From an uncultured Microcaldota archaeon (GTDB lineage: Archaea; Micrarchaeota; Micrarchaeia; Anstonellales; Anstonellaceae): a stretch of DNA of 44,267 bases. The translations under genes were made by a program, and so were the position numbers. Below the pieces are notes generated by a model. That model saw nothing but the letters and a program-made list of their open reading frames with translations. It searched no databases and was not told where the DNA came from. The DNA lies in the NCBI GenBank assembly GCA_903892905.1, contig CAITKI010000113.1, positions 1-44,267 of the forward strand. The letters are read 5' to 3'. Below, in pieces: positions 15,179-24,200 of this stretch (its first letter is position 1; every line of letters begins with the position of its first letter).

Positions 15179-15883
15179 ATGGACCTCCGTTTTCTCCTCA
15201 TTTTCCTGCTTCTTCTGCTTGCGCCAGCAAACGCGCTGTTCCTTGCAGGGCAATCAGAACAAGGGGGGGAAATCTCCGTGCTTTGCGAAGGGCAAAGCAA
15301 AGCGTTCCTGTCCCTTCCCACAGGCGAGCTTCGCGCGCTTGCGCTTGATTCTGATTTCCAGGCAAAATTCATCCCTGACGCAAGCGGCCCCTACACCATC
15401 CAGTGCGGCAATGAGACTCGGACAATTTCAGTCTTGCTGCCTGCGCGCGCGGACTCAGGCGCTTACTCCAGCGGGGAGAACTTTTTCCTCGTGGCAGGGA
15501 TGGCAATTGTTTTCCTCGCCGCTCTTTTGCTTGCCGCAAAAATTCTCCTAAGGCAGCGCACAATCTTTTCAAAGTCATTTAGCGGCGGGCGCGTGAGGCT
15601 CTATCTTCGCGCAGGGGAGGACCTGAGGGACATAAAGATAACTGACTTGCAGGGCGGTTTTGATGGCGCGCCGCTTTCGCTTTCCATCCCGCGCCTTGCC
15701 GCAGGCGCAGAGTGGAGCTGGGAATATGAAATCAGCGCAGGCGAGCCGCTGCTTGCCGCGCGGCTCTCTGCAAAGTGCGCCAAGGGCACCATCTCCCTTG
15801 TTTCAGGCACTGGGGAAAATAACAGCCAAGCGATGGAAAAAAACAAGCGCGAGAAAAGAAAGCTTCCAAAGCATGCGGTCTGA
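15179..15883 (+). CDS. Exported single-pass membrane protein, unknown function
   Basis: This 234-residue protein has a clean signal peptide (LRFLLIFLLLLLAPANA, cleavage near residue 20), an outer domain of about 80 residues with two Cys, a transmembrane helix at about 103-122 (FFLVAGMAIVFLAALLLAAKI) and a C-terminal domain of about 110 residues ending in a Lys/Arg-rich tail. GGTGGGG lies just upstream of the ATG at 15179. It starts 22 nt after the tRNA and could be read from the tRNA promoter region. It converges with the minus-strand gene at 15889. No family was recognised. Confidence 0.75.
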   Translation: MDLRFLLIFLLLLLAPANALFLAGQSEQGGEISVLCEGQSKAFLSLPTGELRALALDSDFQAKFIPDASGPYTIQCGNETRTISVLLPARADSGAYSSGENFFLVAGMAIVFLAALLLAAKILLRQRTIFSKSFSGGRVRLYLRAGEDLRDIKITDLQGGFDGAPLSLSIPRLAAGAEWSWEYEISAGEPLLAARLSAKCAKGTISLVSGTGENNSQAMEKNKREKRKLPKHAV

Positions 15884-15888
15884 GGTGC

Positions 15889-16227
15889 CTAGTCTCCTGC
15901 GTGCCAGCCGCCTGCCACTATCATCAGAATCACGATGTCCACCAGCGCAAACGGAAGCATGAGTATGGGAAATCGCAGGATAAGCATTATCTGCACCGAA
16001 AGCAGGGAGATTGCGAGTATGACGGTTGCCGCAATGGAGCTTTTCCAGCACAATACCGAGCCTACGAACAGCACCAAAAGCGCGCAGCCAGTCGCCACTG
16101 ACACGGGCAAGTTGAACTGCACGAAAAAGCCAAGCGCGGTTGCGCAAACAAGCAGGATCTCGGCTATCATTGCCACAAGCACGCTGTCTGCAGCCTCGTT
16201 TTTCCTGGAATGGTAATCTGCGCACAT
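15889..16227 (-). CDS. Small polytopic membrane protein, unknown function
   Basis: This 112-residue protein has four predicted helices (for example MIAEILLVCATALGFFVQF, TGCALLVLFVGSVLCW, TVILAISLLSVQIMLIL and LPFALVDIVILMIVAG). The ATG at 16227 has GGTGA upstream and begins 5 nt after the ksgA stop, so it is the third gene of the map-ksgA operon. An upstream in-frame start would overlap ksgA. It ends close to the convergent gene at 15179. Confidence 0.72.
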   Translation of the reverse strand: MCADYHSRKNEAADSVLVAMIAEILLVCATALGFFVQFNLPVSVATGCALLVLFVGSVLCWKSSIAATVILAISLLSVQIMLILRFPILMLPFALVDIVILMIVAGGWHAGD

Positions 16228-16232
16228 GTGCG

Positions 16233-17000
16233 TCACCGCGCGGCACAAAGCTGCCGCGCAACCTCAAGCGCCTCCGAAGGCGACATCGAAAAGACTTTCC
16301 TTTCATTGTATTTAAGCGTTTGCGCCATTCTTGCCGCCTCTTTTTTGTCGCGGTTCCCGAACAAGTCCCACCGCGCGTCCACCACGGCGTTCTTCAGGCT
16401 TTTTTTCTTGTGCGAGAAAAGCGCGCCAATCGCCTTTTCCTCGCACTCAGTCATCAAAAAGCCGGTTTTCACAAGCGAGACAATGCACGAGTCCACCTTC
16501 GGGGCTGGCAAAAAAGCAGTCCTTTCCACCAGCGCAAGCGTTTCTGTTGTGTAGGTGAGCTGGGCAAACACAGAAAGCCTTCCGTATTCGCGGCTTCCCG
16601 GCTCTGCCATCATGCGCGCTGCCACCTCTTTTTGCACGCAAAGCACTGCCTTGTCGAAATTCATGCGGGCAAGCTTGAGAAGAATGGGCGAGGTGATGTA
16701 GTAGGGGATGTTGCCCACAATCCTGCCAAAGCGCGCTTTTTCGTCGTAATCTAAAAAGTCGCCCTCATGCACGTGCACGCGCTTGTATGTTGCAAATCGC
16801 ATGCGCAGCTGCTTGGCAAGCTTGGGGTCGAACTCCACCGCGGTGATGTGGCCTGCGCCTGCGGACAATAGCTTCACAGTGAGCCTGCCGTCGCCTGCGC
16901 CGATTTCCAGCACGGAGTTGTTGCGCGCATCCGCGCATTCCGCCTCGTAGGCAAGCACGTTTTCATCAACAAGGAAGTTCTGGCCCAATTTGGCGTGCAT
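16233..17000 (-). CDS. ksgA: 16S rRNA dimethyladenosine transferase (KsgA/Dim1)
   Basis: This 255-residue protein has all the family motifs: GQNFLVDENVL at the N-terminus, the SAM-binding EIGAGDGRLT (about 33-42), the acidic VEFD, and catalytic NIPYYIT. A C-terminal helical domain with FSHKKKSLKNA follows. It dimethylates the two adjacent adenosines near the 3' end of 16S rRNA. GAGG lies 8 nt before the ATG at 17000. It follows map by 9 nt. KsgA genes often sit with eL21, rpoF and DUF655 in archaea; here that set lies close by but on the opposite strand. Confidence 0.96.
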   Translation of the reverse strand: MHAKLGQNFLVDENVLAYEAECADARNNSVLEIGAGDGRLTVKLLSAGAGHITAVEFDPKLAKQLRMRFATYKRVHVHEGDFLDYDEKARFGRIVGNIPYYITSPILLKLARMNFDKAVLCVQKEVAARMMAEPGSREYGRLSVFAQLTYTTETLALVERTAFLPAPKVDSCIVSLVKTGFLMTECEEKAIGALFSHKKKSLKNAVVDARWDLFGNRDKKEAARMAQTLKYNERKVFSMSPSEALEVARQLCAAR

Positions 17001-17009
17001 AATTGCGCC

Positions 17010-17987
17010 TCAAATTTTTGTGATCGATTTTGCGGAATCATGCTCCACAATCACGGTGTGCTCGAACTGCGCCACCATTCCCTTGCCAGTGTCGCGAAGC
17101 ACAGGGTAGGGGTGGAGCGCGCCGGAATTCAATAACTCGCGAAGCGCTGTTGCGAGCGTAAGGCGCGACTTGAAAACATTGCGCAGCCAGCGCTCCGCAA
17201 AGGGAAGCGAGAAGTAATTTGCAACAATGTATTCCATGAGCTCGCGCGAATACTTCATGCGGAGGCGGGGAGTTGCCTGGAGCGCGAATATTTCCACCTG
17301 CGATGTGTCTGCCACATGCCCGCTTCCAGTGGAGGCGAACGGCTCGATTGCGAAAATGTCCCCTTCCTGCACCATGTATCCCTGGTGCCCGCCGATGTTG
17401 GGTATGTCCACGCCTGCGTGGAGAAGGTAGGGCTCTATCTTGTGGCCGGTAAGGTTCTCAATGGGCTTAAAGCCGCGCGACACTATTTCCTTCTCAATGG
17501 CCGCGCCGATGTCGCCGACATAAACGCCCGGCTTTATGAAAGCAAGCGCCGCGTCAAGCGCGGCAGAGCTCGCCTCGCACAACTTGCCCTGCTCGCCGGA
17601 CAGGTCCACGGTGACTGCGGTGTCGCCGATGCAGCCGTCTATCTGCGCGCCGATGTCGATTTTCACCACGTCCGTCTCGCCGATGAGTATGGCATTGTCC
17701 GCCTCTGGCGTGAAGTGCGCGGCAATCTCGTTAATCGAAATGCCTGCGGGAAAGCCGGGCTTCCCCCCCGCATCCACAATCATCTTCTCAAGCGACTCTG
17801 CAATGTCAAAGTAGGACTCGCCTGGAAGCACAAGCTTGGGCGCCTCCTTCAGCACAGATGCCGCGATTTTTCCCGCTTTCTCGAAATTCGCGTACATCTG
17901 CGCAATCTCCTCTTCGCTTGGCTCGTCATGGGAATGCACATGCCCCTCATGCCCTTCAGCCCCTGTGGAAACGTCATCATCTGCCAT
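17010..17987 (-). CDS. map: Methionine aminopeptidase, type II
   Basis: This 325-residue protein has the five metal ligands of MetAP: Asp111 and Asp122 in KIDIGAQIDGCIGDTAV, His182 in GHKIEPYLLHAG, Glu215 in AIEPFA, and Glu309 in QFEHTVIV. The insertion between the last two ligands is typical of archaeal/eukaryotic type II enzymes. It removes the initiator Met during translation. The N-terminus carries an unusual acidic, His-rich extension (GHEGHVHSHDE, 12-22) not needed for the fold, which could bind metal. It heads the operon map-ksgA-15889 gene. A TATA box lies about 30 nt upstream, so the mRNA is probably near-leaderless. Confidence 0.96.
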   Translation of the reverse strand: MADDDVSTGAEGHEGHVHSHDEPSEEEIAQMYANFEKAGKIAASVLKEAPKLVLPGESYFDIAESLEKMIVDAGGKPGFPAGISINEIAAHFTPEADNAILIGETDVVKIDIGAQIDGCIGDTAVTVDLSGEQGKLCEASSAALDAALAFIKPGVYVGDIGAAIEKEIVSRGFKPIENLTGHKIEPYLLHAGVDIPNIGGHQGYMVQEGDIFAIEPFASTGSGHVADTSQVEIFALQATPRLRMKYSRELMEYIVANYFSLPFAERWLRNVFKSRLTLATALRELLNSGALHPYPVLRDTGKGMVAQFEHTVIVEHDSAKSITKI

Positions 17988-18015
17988 AATATCACGTATG
18001 AATTGGCATCCTCAG

Positions 18016-18024
18016 CTTTATAAG
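18016..18024. promoter_or_regulatory. Shared divergent TATA element
   Basis: CTTTATAAG is close to palindromic and is the only TATA-like element between map (ATG at 17987) and the 18046 gene. Its centre is about 33 nt from one start codon and 26 nt from the other, so one box may serve both directions. Confidence 0.55.
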
Positions 18025-18045
18025 GGCGCGGGGGGAAATTGCGCC

Positions 18046-18543
18046 ATGGCAAGGGACTTCGCCAAGGGGAAAAAGAGCGAAAATGCAAAAGCGCAAGGGG
18101 CAGCCGGGCATCATAGCGCGCAAGCAGGCGCAAGCGCGCACGCAGGATTGGGCAAGGCAGGCGCCGCGCAGGAAAAAGGCGCAAGCGCGCACGCGATGGG
18201 GCAAGGAGTGTGCATAATCTGCGGGGAAATAAGCACAGGCACCCCCGCCCTGCCCGAGTTCCCAATCCGCGCGGCAAGGAAGCTCCGCGCAATCCTTAAG
18301 CAGCCTGCGAAGCACACCATTGCATGCAAGGAACACCTCGCCGAGGCAAGGCAGCACCGCGCGAAATTCGAGAAAAAGCAGCAGGATTACCTGCTTGGTG
18401 CGGTTGCGTTTTTTGCATTGGTGCTGTTTGGCGGCCTGTTTTTCGGGAAGCTTGGCATCAGCACGTTTTTGCCTGCCATTTTGGGCGCGGCAATCATCGC
18501 ATTCCTTCCTTTCTTCTATTATTTTCCGTCGTTTGGGAAGTAG
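18046..18543 (+). CDS. Membrane protein with cysteine motif, unknown function
   Basis: This 165-residue protein has an N-terminal region of about 50 residues rich in Ala, Gly, His, Lys and Gln. A CIIC motif (about residues 57-60) with later Cys and His (TIACKEH) could form a small zinc site. Two transmembrane helices follow near the C-terminus (LLGAVAFFALVLFGGLFFG and FLPAILGAAIIAFLPFFYY). The ATG at 18046 lies about 26 nt from the TATA box. GGGGGG lies 12 nt upstream, far for a ribosome-binding site. It stands directly before the promoter of the large operon but has its own promoter. No family was recognised. Confidence 0.72.
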   Translation: MARDFAKGKKSENAKAQGAAGHHSAQAGASAHAGLGKAGAAQEKGASAHAMGQGVCIICGEISTGTPALPEFPIRAARKLRAILKQPAKHTIACKEHLAEARQHRAKFEKKQQDYLLGAVAFFALVLFGGLFFGKLGISTFLPAILGAAIIAFLPFFYYFPSFGK

Positions 18544-18564
18544 CTGTTTTTCGCCCCCAAAAAG

Positions 18565-18574
18565 CCTTATAAAC
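18565..18574 (+). promoter_or_regulatory. Promoter of the large membrane-protein operon
   Basis: CCTTATAAAC lies about 25 nt upstream of the ATG at 18595. Initiation at the usual distance would fall at the start codon, so the operon mRNA is predicted to be leaderless. It is the only clear TATA box I see before the six-paralog run. Confidence 0.65.
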
Positions 18575-18594
18575 TTCACCACCGCCGTAACAGC

Positions 18595-20235
18595 ATGGGA
18601 GGGGCGTTAGTACCAAAGCACATATTTCTTATCCTACTTCTTGCGCTTTCCCTCGTTCCGATTGCAAATGCCATTGCTTGCCAGGCATTCAATGGAGACT
18701 GCGGGCCGCAGGGCCAGGACCCAAGCCTGCCATGCTGCAGCACCCTTGTCTGCGCCCAGGGGCTGTGCAAGCAGGCATATGGCGGCGCCTGCAGCGCAGA
18801 TGCCGATTGCGGCAGCGGCCTGTTCTGCAGCGGGGGGGTGTGCAAGGGCTGCAACTGCAACACATTGGCAATCTGCAGCGGCGTGGCGTGCAGCTCAGGC
18901 GCGCAATGCTGCAGCGGCTCGTGCGGCGGCAGCCCCTCTGTATGCAAGCGCTGCCTGGGCATCGGCGACTCCTACCAGAACGGCATGGGCGCCTGCTGCT
19001 CGAGCCTCGTGCAGGACCCTGGCAGCGGCAAGTGCATCGAGGCTGCCACGCAAGGCGGCAGCGGCAACTGGTATGACAACATCTACGTCTGGGCGGGCCT
19101 CGCGGTGCTGATGTCCGCAATGTTCCTCGGGCTTGCCTATATGGCATCCCAGCTCTTCCGCGTCCAGGTCCTCGAGGCATGGGTGAGGATTGAGCTTGGC
19201 GAGCTTGTCAAGAGCATGGTGATCGCGGTTTTCTGCGTGGCGCTCATTGCAAGCACGAATGCCGCCGCGCAGTTCCTGTCAGGCGAATCCGGCGCCACCG
19301 ACGTCATCTCCGCCTCGCAGCAGTTCATGGTCACCCTTTACAGCGACGGGCACTCGCTTTACTCCAAGCTCGCCATCGTGTATTTCAACGTGGCGAAAGT
19401 GGCATCGTACTCCTACACGGCAGGCACATCGATTGGCGGCTATGCCACCATAAGCTACTCCTCCTCCCCCGCGTCGGGCATGTCGCCCCTTGTCGCCGAA
19501 GTTGGCCAGGCGCTTGACTCGGTGGCGAACTTCATGCTCCTTGCCGCAGCGCAGGCCGCGTTCCTGAAATTCTTCGGGGCAGCCGCGCTTGTCATGCTTC
19601 CCGTGGGCATTTTCCTGCGCTCGTTCTCATTCACGCGAAAGCTTGGCGCCACCTTGCTTGCCGCGACCATTGCATCCGCAGTCATCTACCCTGCATCCGT
19701 CCTGCTTTCGCAGCAGGTGTACGGCACTTTCTCGCCAGACCTCAAGGCGGGCATCGCGAACGTGGAGGTCACGCCAGCCGAAAACCCGCCCTCCTCCAGC
19801 GTGGTGTGCAACACCTTCATGCAGTATTTCGTGCAAAGCCCCATCCCGTTCCTCGGAGGCGAGATAGGCTGGTGGATAGTGGTGGGCACGCCAATCTGCG
19901 CCATTGCCGCAATCACGGGCGGCGGGTTTGTGGCATGCATGTCCGCGGTATACCAGATAATCAGCATGGTGTTCATGATAATCAAGGCGCTTTTCCCCAT
20001 ACTGCTTTTCGCCTCGGTGTTCATGACAATGGACGAAGGCACCAAGGTCGACAGGCTGATGGATAACTACTACGCGCCCCTGCATGATTACGCGCTGCCC
20101 ACAGTCGCCAAGTTCACCATGCTTTCCCTCACCACTTTCCTCATCCCCATAATAATCACGCTCTCGCTCCTGCGCGGGCTCGCCACTGCATTCGGCGGCG
20201 AGGCGCAGCTTTACGGGCTATCCAAGCTGGTTTGA
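18595..20235 (+). CDS. Polytopic membrane protein, paralog 1, with Cys-rich outer domain
   Basis: This 546-residue protein begins with a signal peptide (FLILLLALSLVPIANA). A strongly cysteine-rich outer segment (about 28-150) with CxxxxxCxxxxxC spacing resembles small disulfide-knot repeats. A pair of helices joined by a short inner loop follows (AYMASQLF, then WVRIELGELVKS). The paralog signature is ALVMLPVGIFLRSFSFTRK and LGATLLAATIASAVIYP (331-366). There are two or three further helices and the tail LLRGLATAFGGEAQLYGL. Six genes in a row share this layout, and no described family was recognised. By analogy with VirB6/TrbL it could form a channel, but that is inference. Its stop overlaps the next start by 1 nt (TGATG). 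Confidence 0.85.
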   Translation: MGGALVPKHIFLILLLALSLVPIANAIACQAFNGDCGPQGQDPSLPCCSTLVCAQGLCKQAYGGACSADADCGSGLFCSGGVCKGCNCNTLAICSGVACSSGAQCCSGSCGGSPSVCKRCLGIGDSYQNGMGACCSSLVQDPGSGKCIEAATQGGSGNWYDNIYVWAGLAVLMSAMFLGLAYMASQLFRVQVLEAWVRIELGELVKSMVIAVFCVALIASTNAAAQFLSGESGATDVISASQQFMVTLYSDGHSLYSKLAIVYFNVAKVASYSYTAGTSIGGYATISYSSSPASGMSPLVAEVGQALDSVANFMLLAAAQAAFLKFFGAAALVMLPVGIFLRSFSFTRKLGATLLAATIASAVIYPASVLLSQQVYGTFSPDLKAGIANVEVTPAENPPSSSVVCNTFMQYFVQSPIPFLGGEIGWWIVVGTPICAIAAITGGGFVACMSAVYQIISMVFMIIKALFPILLFASVFMTMDEGTKVDRLMDNYYAPLHDYALPTVAKFTMLSLTTFLIPIIITLSLLRGLATAFGGEAQLYGLSKLV

Positions 20236-21230
20236 TGAAATTTCCCCTAGCGCTTGCATTGGTCGTGTTCGCCTCTTCAGGGATTTGGGCAGCCAGCGCG
20301 CCGCCTGCCTACCTCGGCGCCAACTCGACTTGCAGCGTGGAAACCTTCGGCGTGGTGGGCGGGGGCATGGCAGTCTCGCTCATCACAGTCTCGTTCGCAA
20401 TCGTCTCGTTTGGCATTGCGCTTGCCTACATGTACTCCAAGGTGCGCGAGGACGCCGCAACCGGCGTGTGGGCAAAGGACGAGGCATTCAACCTCGTGAT
20501 TTCAGTTCTCCTGTTTGCCGGCCTTCTCATAGTCTTTTCCGCCTCCTGCTCGCTCGCCTATGACTATTCGGGCGGCAACCCCATCTACGCCTCGCAGAAG
20601 TACCTCGACTCGCTCATCTCCTCAAACGGGCTGAACATCCTAAAGACGCTCTCCTCGGACAGCATCACCAACCAGCTGGACGCCACCAAGTACCGCTACC
20701 TCGGGCTCACGCCGTTCTGGGGCGAGGGCGCGGCGCTGCGCTCCAACCGCAAGGCATACTCCGCGCACGAGGAGTACCTGATTGACCTGTACCTGCCCAT
20801 CATCGCCAGCCTCTCCGCGCAGAAATACATAATCACCGGCATTGCCTGGATGGGCGCCTATGTGCTGCTGCCATTCGCCTTCGTGATGCGGCTCATCCCG
20901 CCCACGCGCGACTTCGGCAACGTGCTCATCGCGCTTTTCTTCGGCCTCTACATAGCGGTGCCCACGCTCTACGCCATGAGCGGCAAGGTCTTCATGACGG
21001 ACATAGCGGGAGCAGTGTCGCCCTACACCACCGACTCGTCGCTTGAGAAGTTCTGCTCATACGGGCTGGACAACGCCCAGCCGGGCTCGTGCGGGCCCTC
21101 GAGCGGCACCGTGCTTTACAGGATAGGCTCCACCATCCCTCAGGCGGTGTTCCTCCCCAACCTCGCAATCATCGTGGCAATCAGCTGCATCATGGCGCTT
21201 TCAAAAGCATTGCGCGCGCTAGCGGTGTGA
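20235..21230 (+). CDS. Polytopic membrane protein, paralog 2
   Basis: This 331-residue protein begins with a signal peptide (LALALVVFASSGIWA). The helix pair around AYMYSKVRED and WAKDEAFNLVIS is the paralog's inner loop, here with a conserved Trp-Ala-Lys-x-Glu. The signature is YVLLPFAFVMRLIPPTRD and FGNVLIALFFGLYIAVP (208-243). A short outer loop with two Cys lies before the last helix. The C-terminus stops at ALSKALRALAV and lacks the GGD/GGE tail of the other paralogs. The ATG at 20235 shares one base with the previous stop; the TTG one codon earlier is less likely. It is translationally coupled to paralog 1 and lies 2 nt from paralog 3. Confidence 0.85.
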   Translation: MKFPLALALVVFASSGIWAASAPPAYLGANSTCSVETFGVVGGGMAVSLITVSFAIVSFGIALAYMYSKVREDAATGVWAKDEAFNLVISVLLFAGLLIVFSASCSLAYDYSGGNPIYASQKYLDSLISSNGLNILKTLSSDSITNQLDATKYRYLGLTPFWGEGAALRSNRKAYSAHEEYLIDLYLPIIASLSAQKYIITGIAWMGAYVLLPFAFVMRLIPPTRDFGNVLIALFFGLYIAVPTLYAMSGKVFMTDIAGAVSPYTTDSSLEKFCSYGLDNAQPGSCGPSSGTVLYRIGSTIPQAVFLPNLAIIVAISCIMALSKALRALAV

Positions 21231-21232
21231 AC

Positions 21233-24200
21233 ATGGAATTTGCAACCGGAAAGAAAAACAGCATCGGAATCCGTTCCCTCCTTTTCCTCAGCCTCGCGCT
21301 TCTCTCGCTCCTCGCCGCGCCGGCGCATGCAGCCGCCGTGACGTGCGGGCAGACCTTTGAGGGCTCAGGCACCTGCACCGGCGGCACCAATTCATTTTCC
21401 TGCTCCACGCTTACCCAAAACGGCATAGGCTGCTGCGAAGAGGCAGGCTGCCAGTGGTCTACTTCCCCGGATCAGGATACCTGCAAGGGCGGCACGCGCA
21501 CCGTGACCTGCTCGGGCTACAATGACAACCCCCAGGGATGCAATGCAATGGGCTGCAAGTTCAACATGAACGCAGGCGCAGGCAGCTGCGGGGGGAGCGT
21601 GGGCGGCAAAGGATATGGGGTGGCATGCAACAGCACAAGCGACTGCGCCAAGTGCCTGGTGTGCGACCCTGTTTCCAGCAAGTGCACGCAGAAGCCAGGC
21701 ATCTGCACCACCATTCCCGCGGAATACGTTCCGCAGGCCCCGCCCCTGGACCAGCCCGGCACAGGCATCACCCCGCAGTCCGCAATCGGGAACCTGGAAA
21801 GCGGCACCACTGGCGGGATGGGCGGCGCAGTGGTGGGAAGCGGGACCAACATCTACAATGCAGGATGGTTCTCGGACTGGAAGGCGATGGGGTTCATTGG
21901 CGTGGCAATCGTGTGCTCCATAATCGCGCTTGCGGCAATGATAGGCATTGCGTTCAACATGCCCGAGGTGCGCGCGTTTGCCAACACCGAGCTTCGGCAG
22001 GCCGTGATTTCGGTGCTGCTCATCGTGTCGCTCATCGCGATGGTCACGTTCTTCAACGAAATCGCGCATGACGCGGTGTATGCCGCAGGCCTGCCGGTTG
22101 CCTGCAACAACGGCGAGCCCTACAACGGCGAGCCCTGCTACGCCACGGCGGCAAAGGCATACCTCGGGCAGATTTATGACACCGGGAACGAGTATGCGCA
22201 GACCGAGCTGCGCGAGTCCATCGTGAACGCCAAGCGCGCGAGCTACGGCTACAACCTCAACCTGAACAAGATATACCTGCTCTTCGCAGGCATGTCCATC
22301 CGCTTCAACGCGGGCGACACGCTGGTCGCGGAGCGGCATGGCGCGCTTTTCACCCAGGCGGCAAAGATGATGTCGAGCATCTACTCGCAGAAGTATTTCA
22401 TCGACGTGATAACATTCGGCGTGGCGCCGCTTTTCATATTGCTTGGCATTGTGCTCCGCACCTTCTTCTTCACGCGCAAGCTCGGCGGGCTTCTCCTGGC
22501 AATGGCAATCTCGCTGTTCATAATCTACCCGCTCACCTATGCGTTTGCCTGGTACACGCTCAATGTCACGGTGTATGGCGAGAGGACGCTTGCTGTCGCC
22601 GACCCCAACTGCCCCGGCGAATGCACAGGCACCTATCCAGTCGCATTCTTCACCTCAAGCACAGGCGAGCTTGTGCAGTTTTCCACCATGCAGTCCATAA
22701 TGCGCGCAGGCATAAACGCGGCCAACTGGCCAAACGGCGGGCCGGGCGGGGCGTTCCCGGGGCTTGTGGCATGCCGCGACCTGGCTGCGATAAACCTGCC
22801 CTCAAGCGTGGCGCCGAATTCCTGCCCTGGCTGCCCTGACTACTGCCGCGACGTGCCGTTCCCCTCAGGCATCCCTGGCTGCAACATAACGCAGTGCTCT
22901 GCATGCAACGCCGGCTGCAAGATAGTGCGCCAGCGCCTCGACTGCCAGACCGACCCGTCCTGCGCAGGCAATTGCCCGCTTTCCTGCCGCACGCGCGTGC
23001 CCCTTGAGAACAAGTGCTTCAGCAACGAGGCCGGCGGCATCATCCCCGCCAACCTCGCAATCAGCTGCTCTGGCTGCGGCAAGTACCCTGCGTGGTGCCG
23101 CTTCCTGAAAAACGAGTCGGGCGTGCTCACGCGCGTCTACAACGACCCGAACAAGGACATGGCGTGCGCAAGGATTGATTCCGATCCCACCTGCCCGCAG
23201 CAGTGCTCCTATGTCACCAGCATGGGCAAGGACCTCACCTGCGACTCGCTTTGCAGCGACCCGATCAGCGACACGGTGTGCCCCAAGGAATGCCGGGTGA
23301 ACGAGCTTCTCAACAGCCCCTCATGGGCCAGCACGTATGACCTCGCCCCGCCCAACCTTACCAGCGCGTGCCGCGAAACGCCGCAGATAGCCGCGGCATG
23401 CTCTGCATGCGCCAACCACCCCGAGTGCCTGGTCACTGCAGGCGCAATCACCGGCTGCTCGAAATACCCAACCATTTCAAACGGCTCGGAGCTCTGCCTG
23501 GACTGCCCTGACTACTGCAGGCGCACCGCAGCCAACTTCAACGTCGTGTTTTCCAGCTTGTCAAACGCGGAGCGCAGCGCCTCCAACTTCCCTGACGTCT
23601 GCGTGCCCACGCAGACCAACAACATAAACTGCAGCGCTTCGGGCAATCCTCCTGCGTGCGCCTTAAACTGCTCGGTCAACGCCTCTCTTAACACGCCGCC
23701 CCAGCTTTGCAGGCCGCTGCAGACGCTTCCTAGTGCGGACAAGACGCTGTGCGGCGCCTGCCCTGATGAAACGCGCTACAGCCTTCGCTTCAACAAGTCT
23801 GGCATATGCCCTGGCGGAGGCTCCAGCACCCAGAACGATAGCGGCAACAATAACATCACGACAGGCGCGCCTGCCGGCGGCTATGACGTCGTCTTCTTCC
23901 CATCTGGCAATAAGATGGCATCTGGCGCGCCTGGCAAGATTGCCGGCACGCTTTGGCTTGCTGGCGGGGCGTCTGTCAACACAATTTCTGCACGCATCGA
24001 CCCTCCCAACCCAAGCAACACCTCCAACCCTGCGGGCTTCTGCAACGGCACAGGGGATGATGGCCAGGGCAGCGGCGGCGCCGCGCCCGCCGATGGCTCG
24101 ATACAATTCCAAGCCCCCACAATCCGGCTTGCAGCCATGAATATCAAGTACGAATACAAGTGGTATCTTGACGGCGTGCAAAACTCAAGCGGGCAAACCG

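Noticed and set aside
15056-15253. Minus-strand ORF reading GPKGFEPLPRGSKPRRLSRL
   Set aside because: It is the antisense translation of the tRNA-Arg gene, a common false ORF.
15803-16306. 167-codon minus-strand ORF across the 15889 gene
   Set aside because: It overlaps both ksgA and the small membrane protein, and is Arg-rich with no motif. The 15889 frame has clear helices and a ribosome-binding site.
21392-22339. 315-codon minus-strand ORF inside the 21233 gene
   Set aside because: It is a shadow of GC-rich codons. Its His/Val/Ala composition is typical of antisense frames here.
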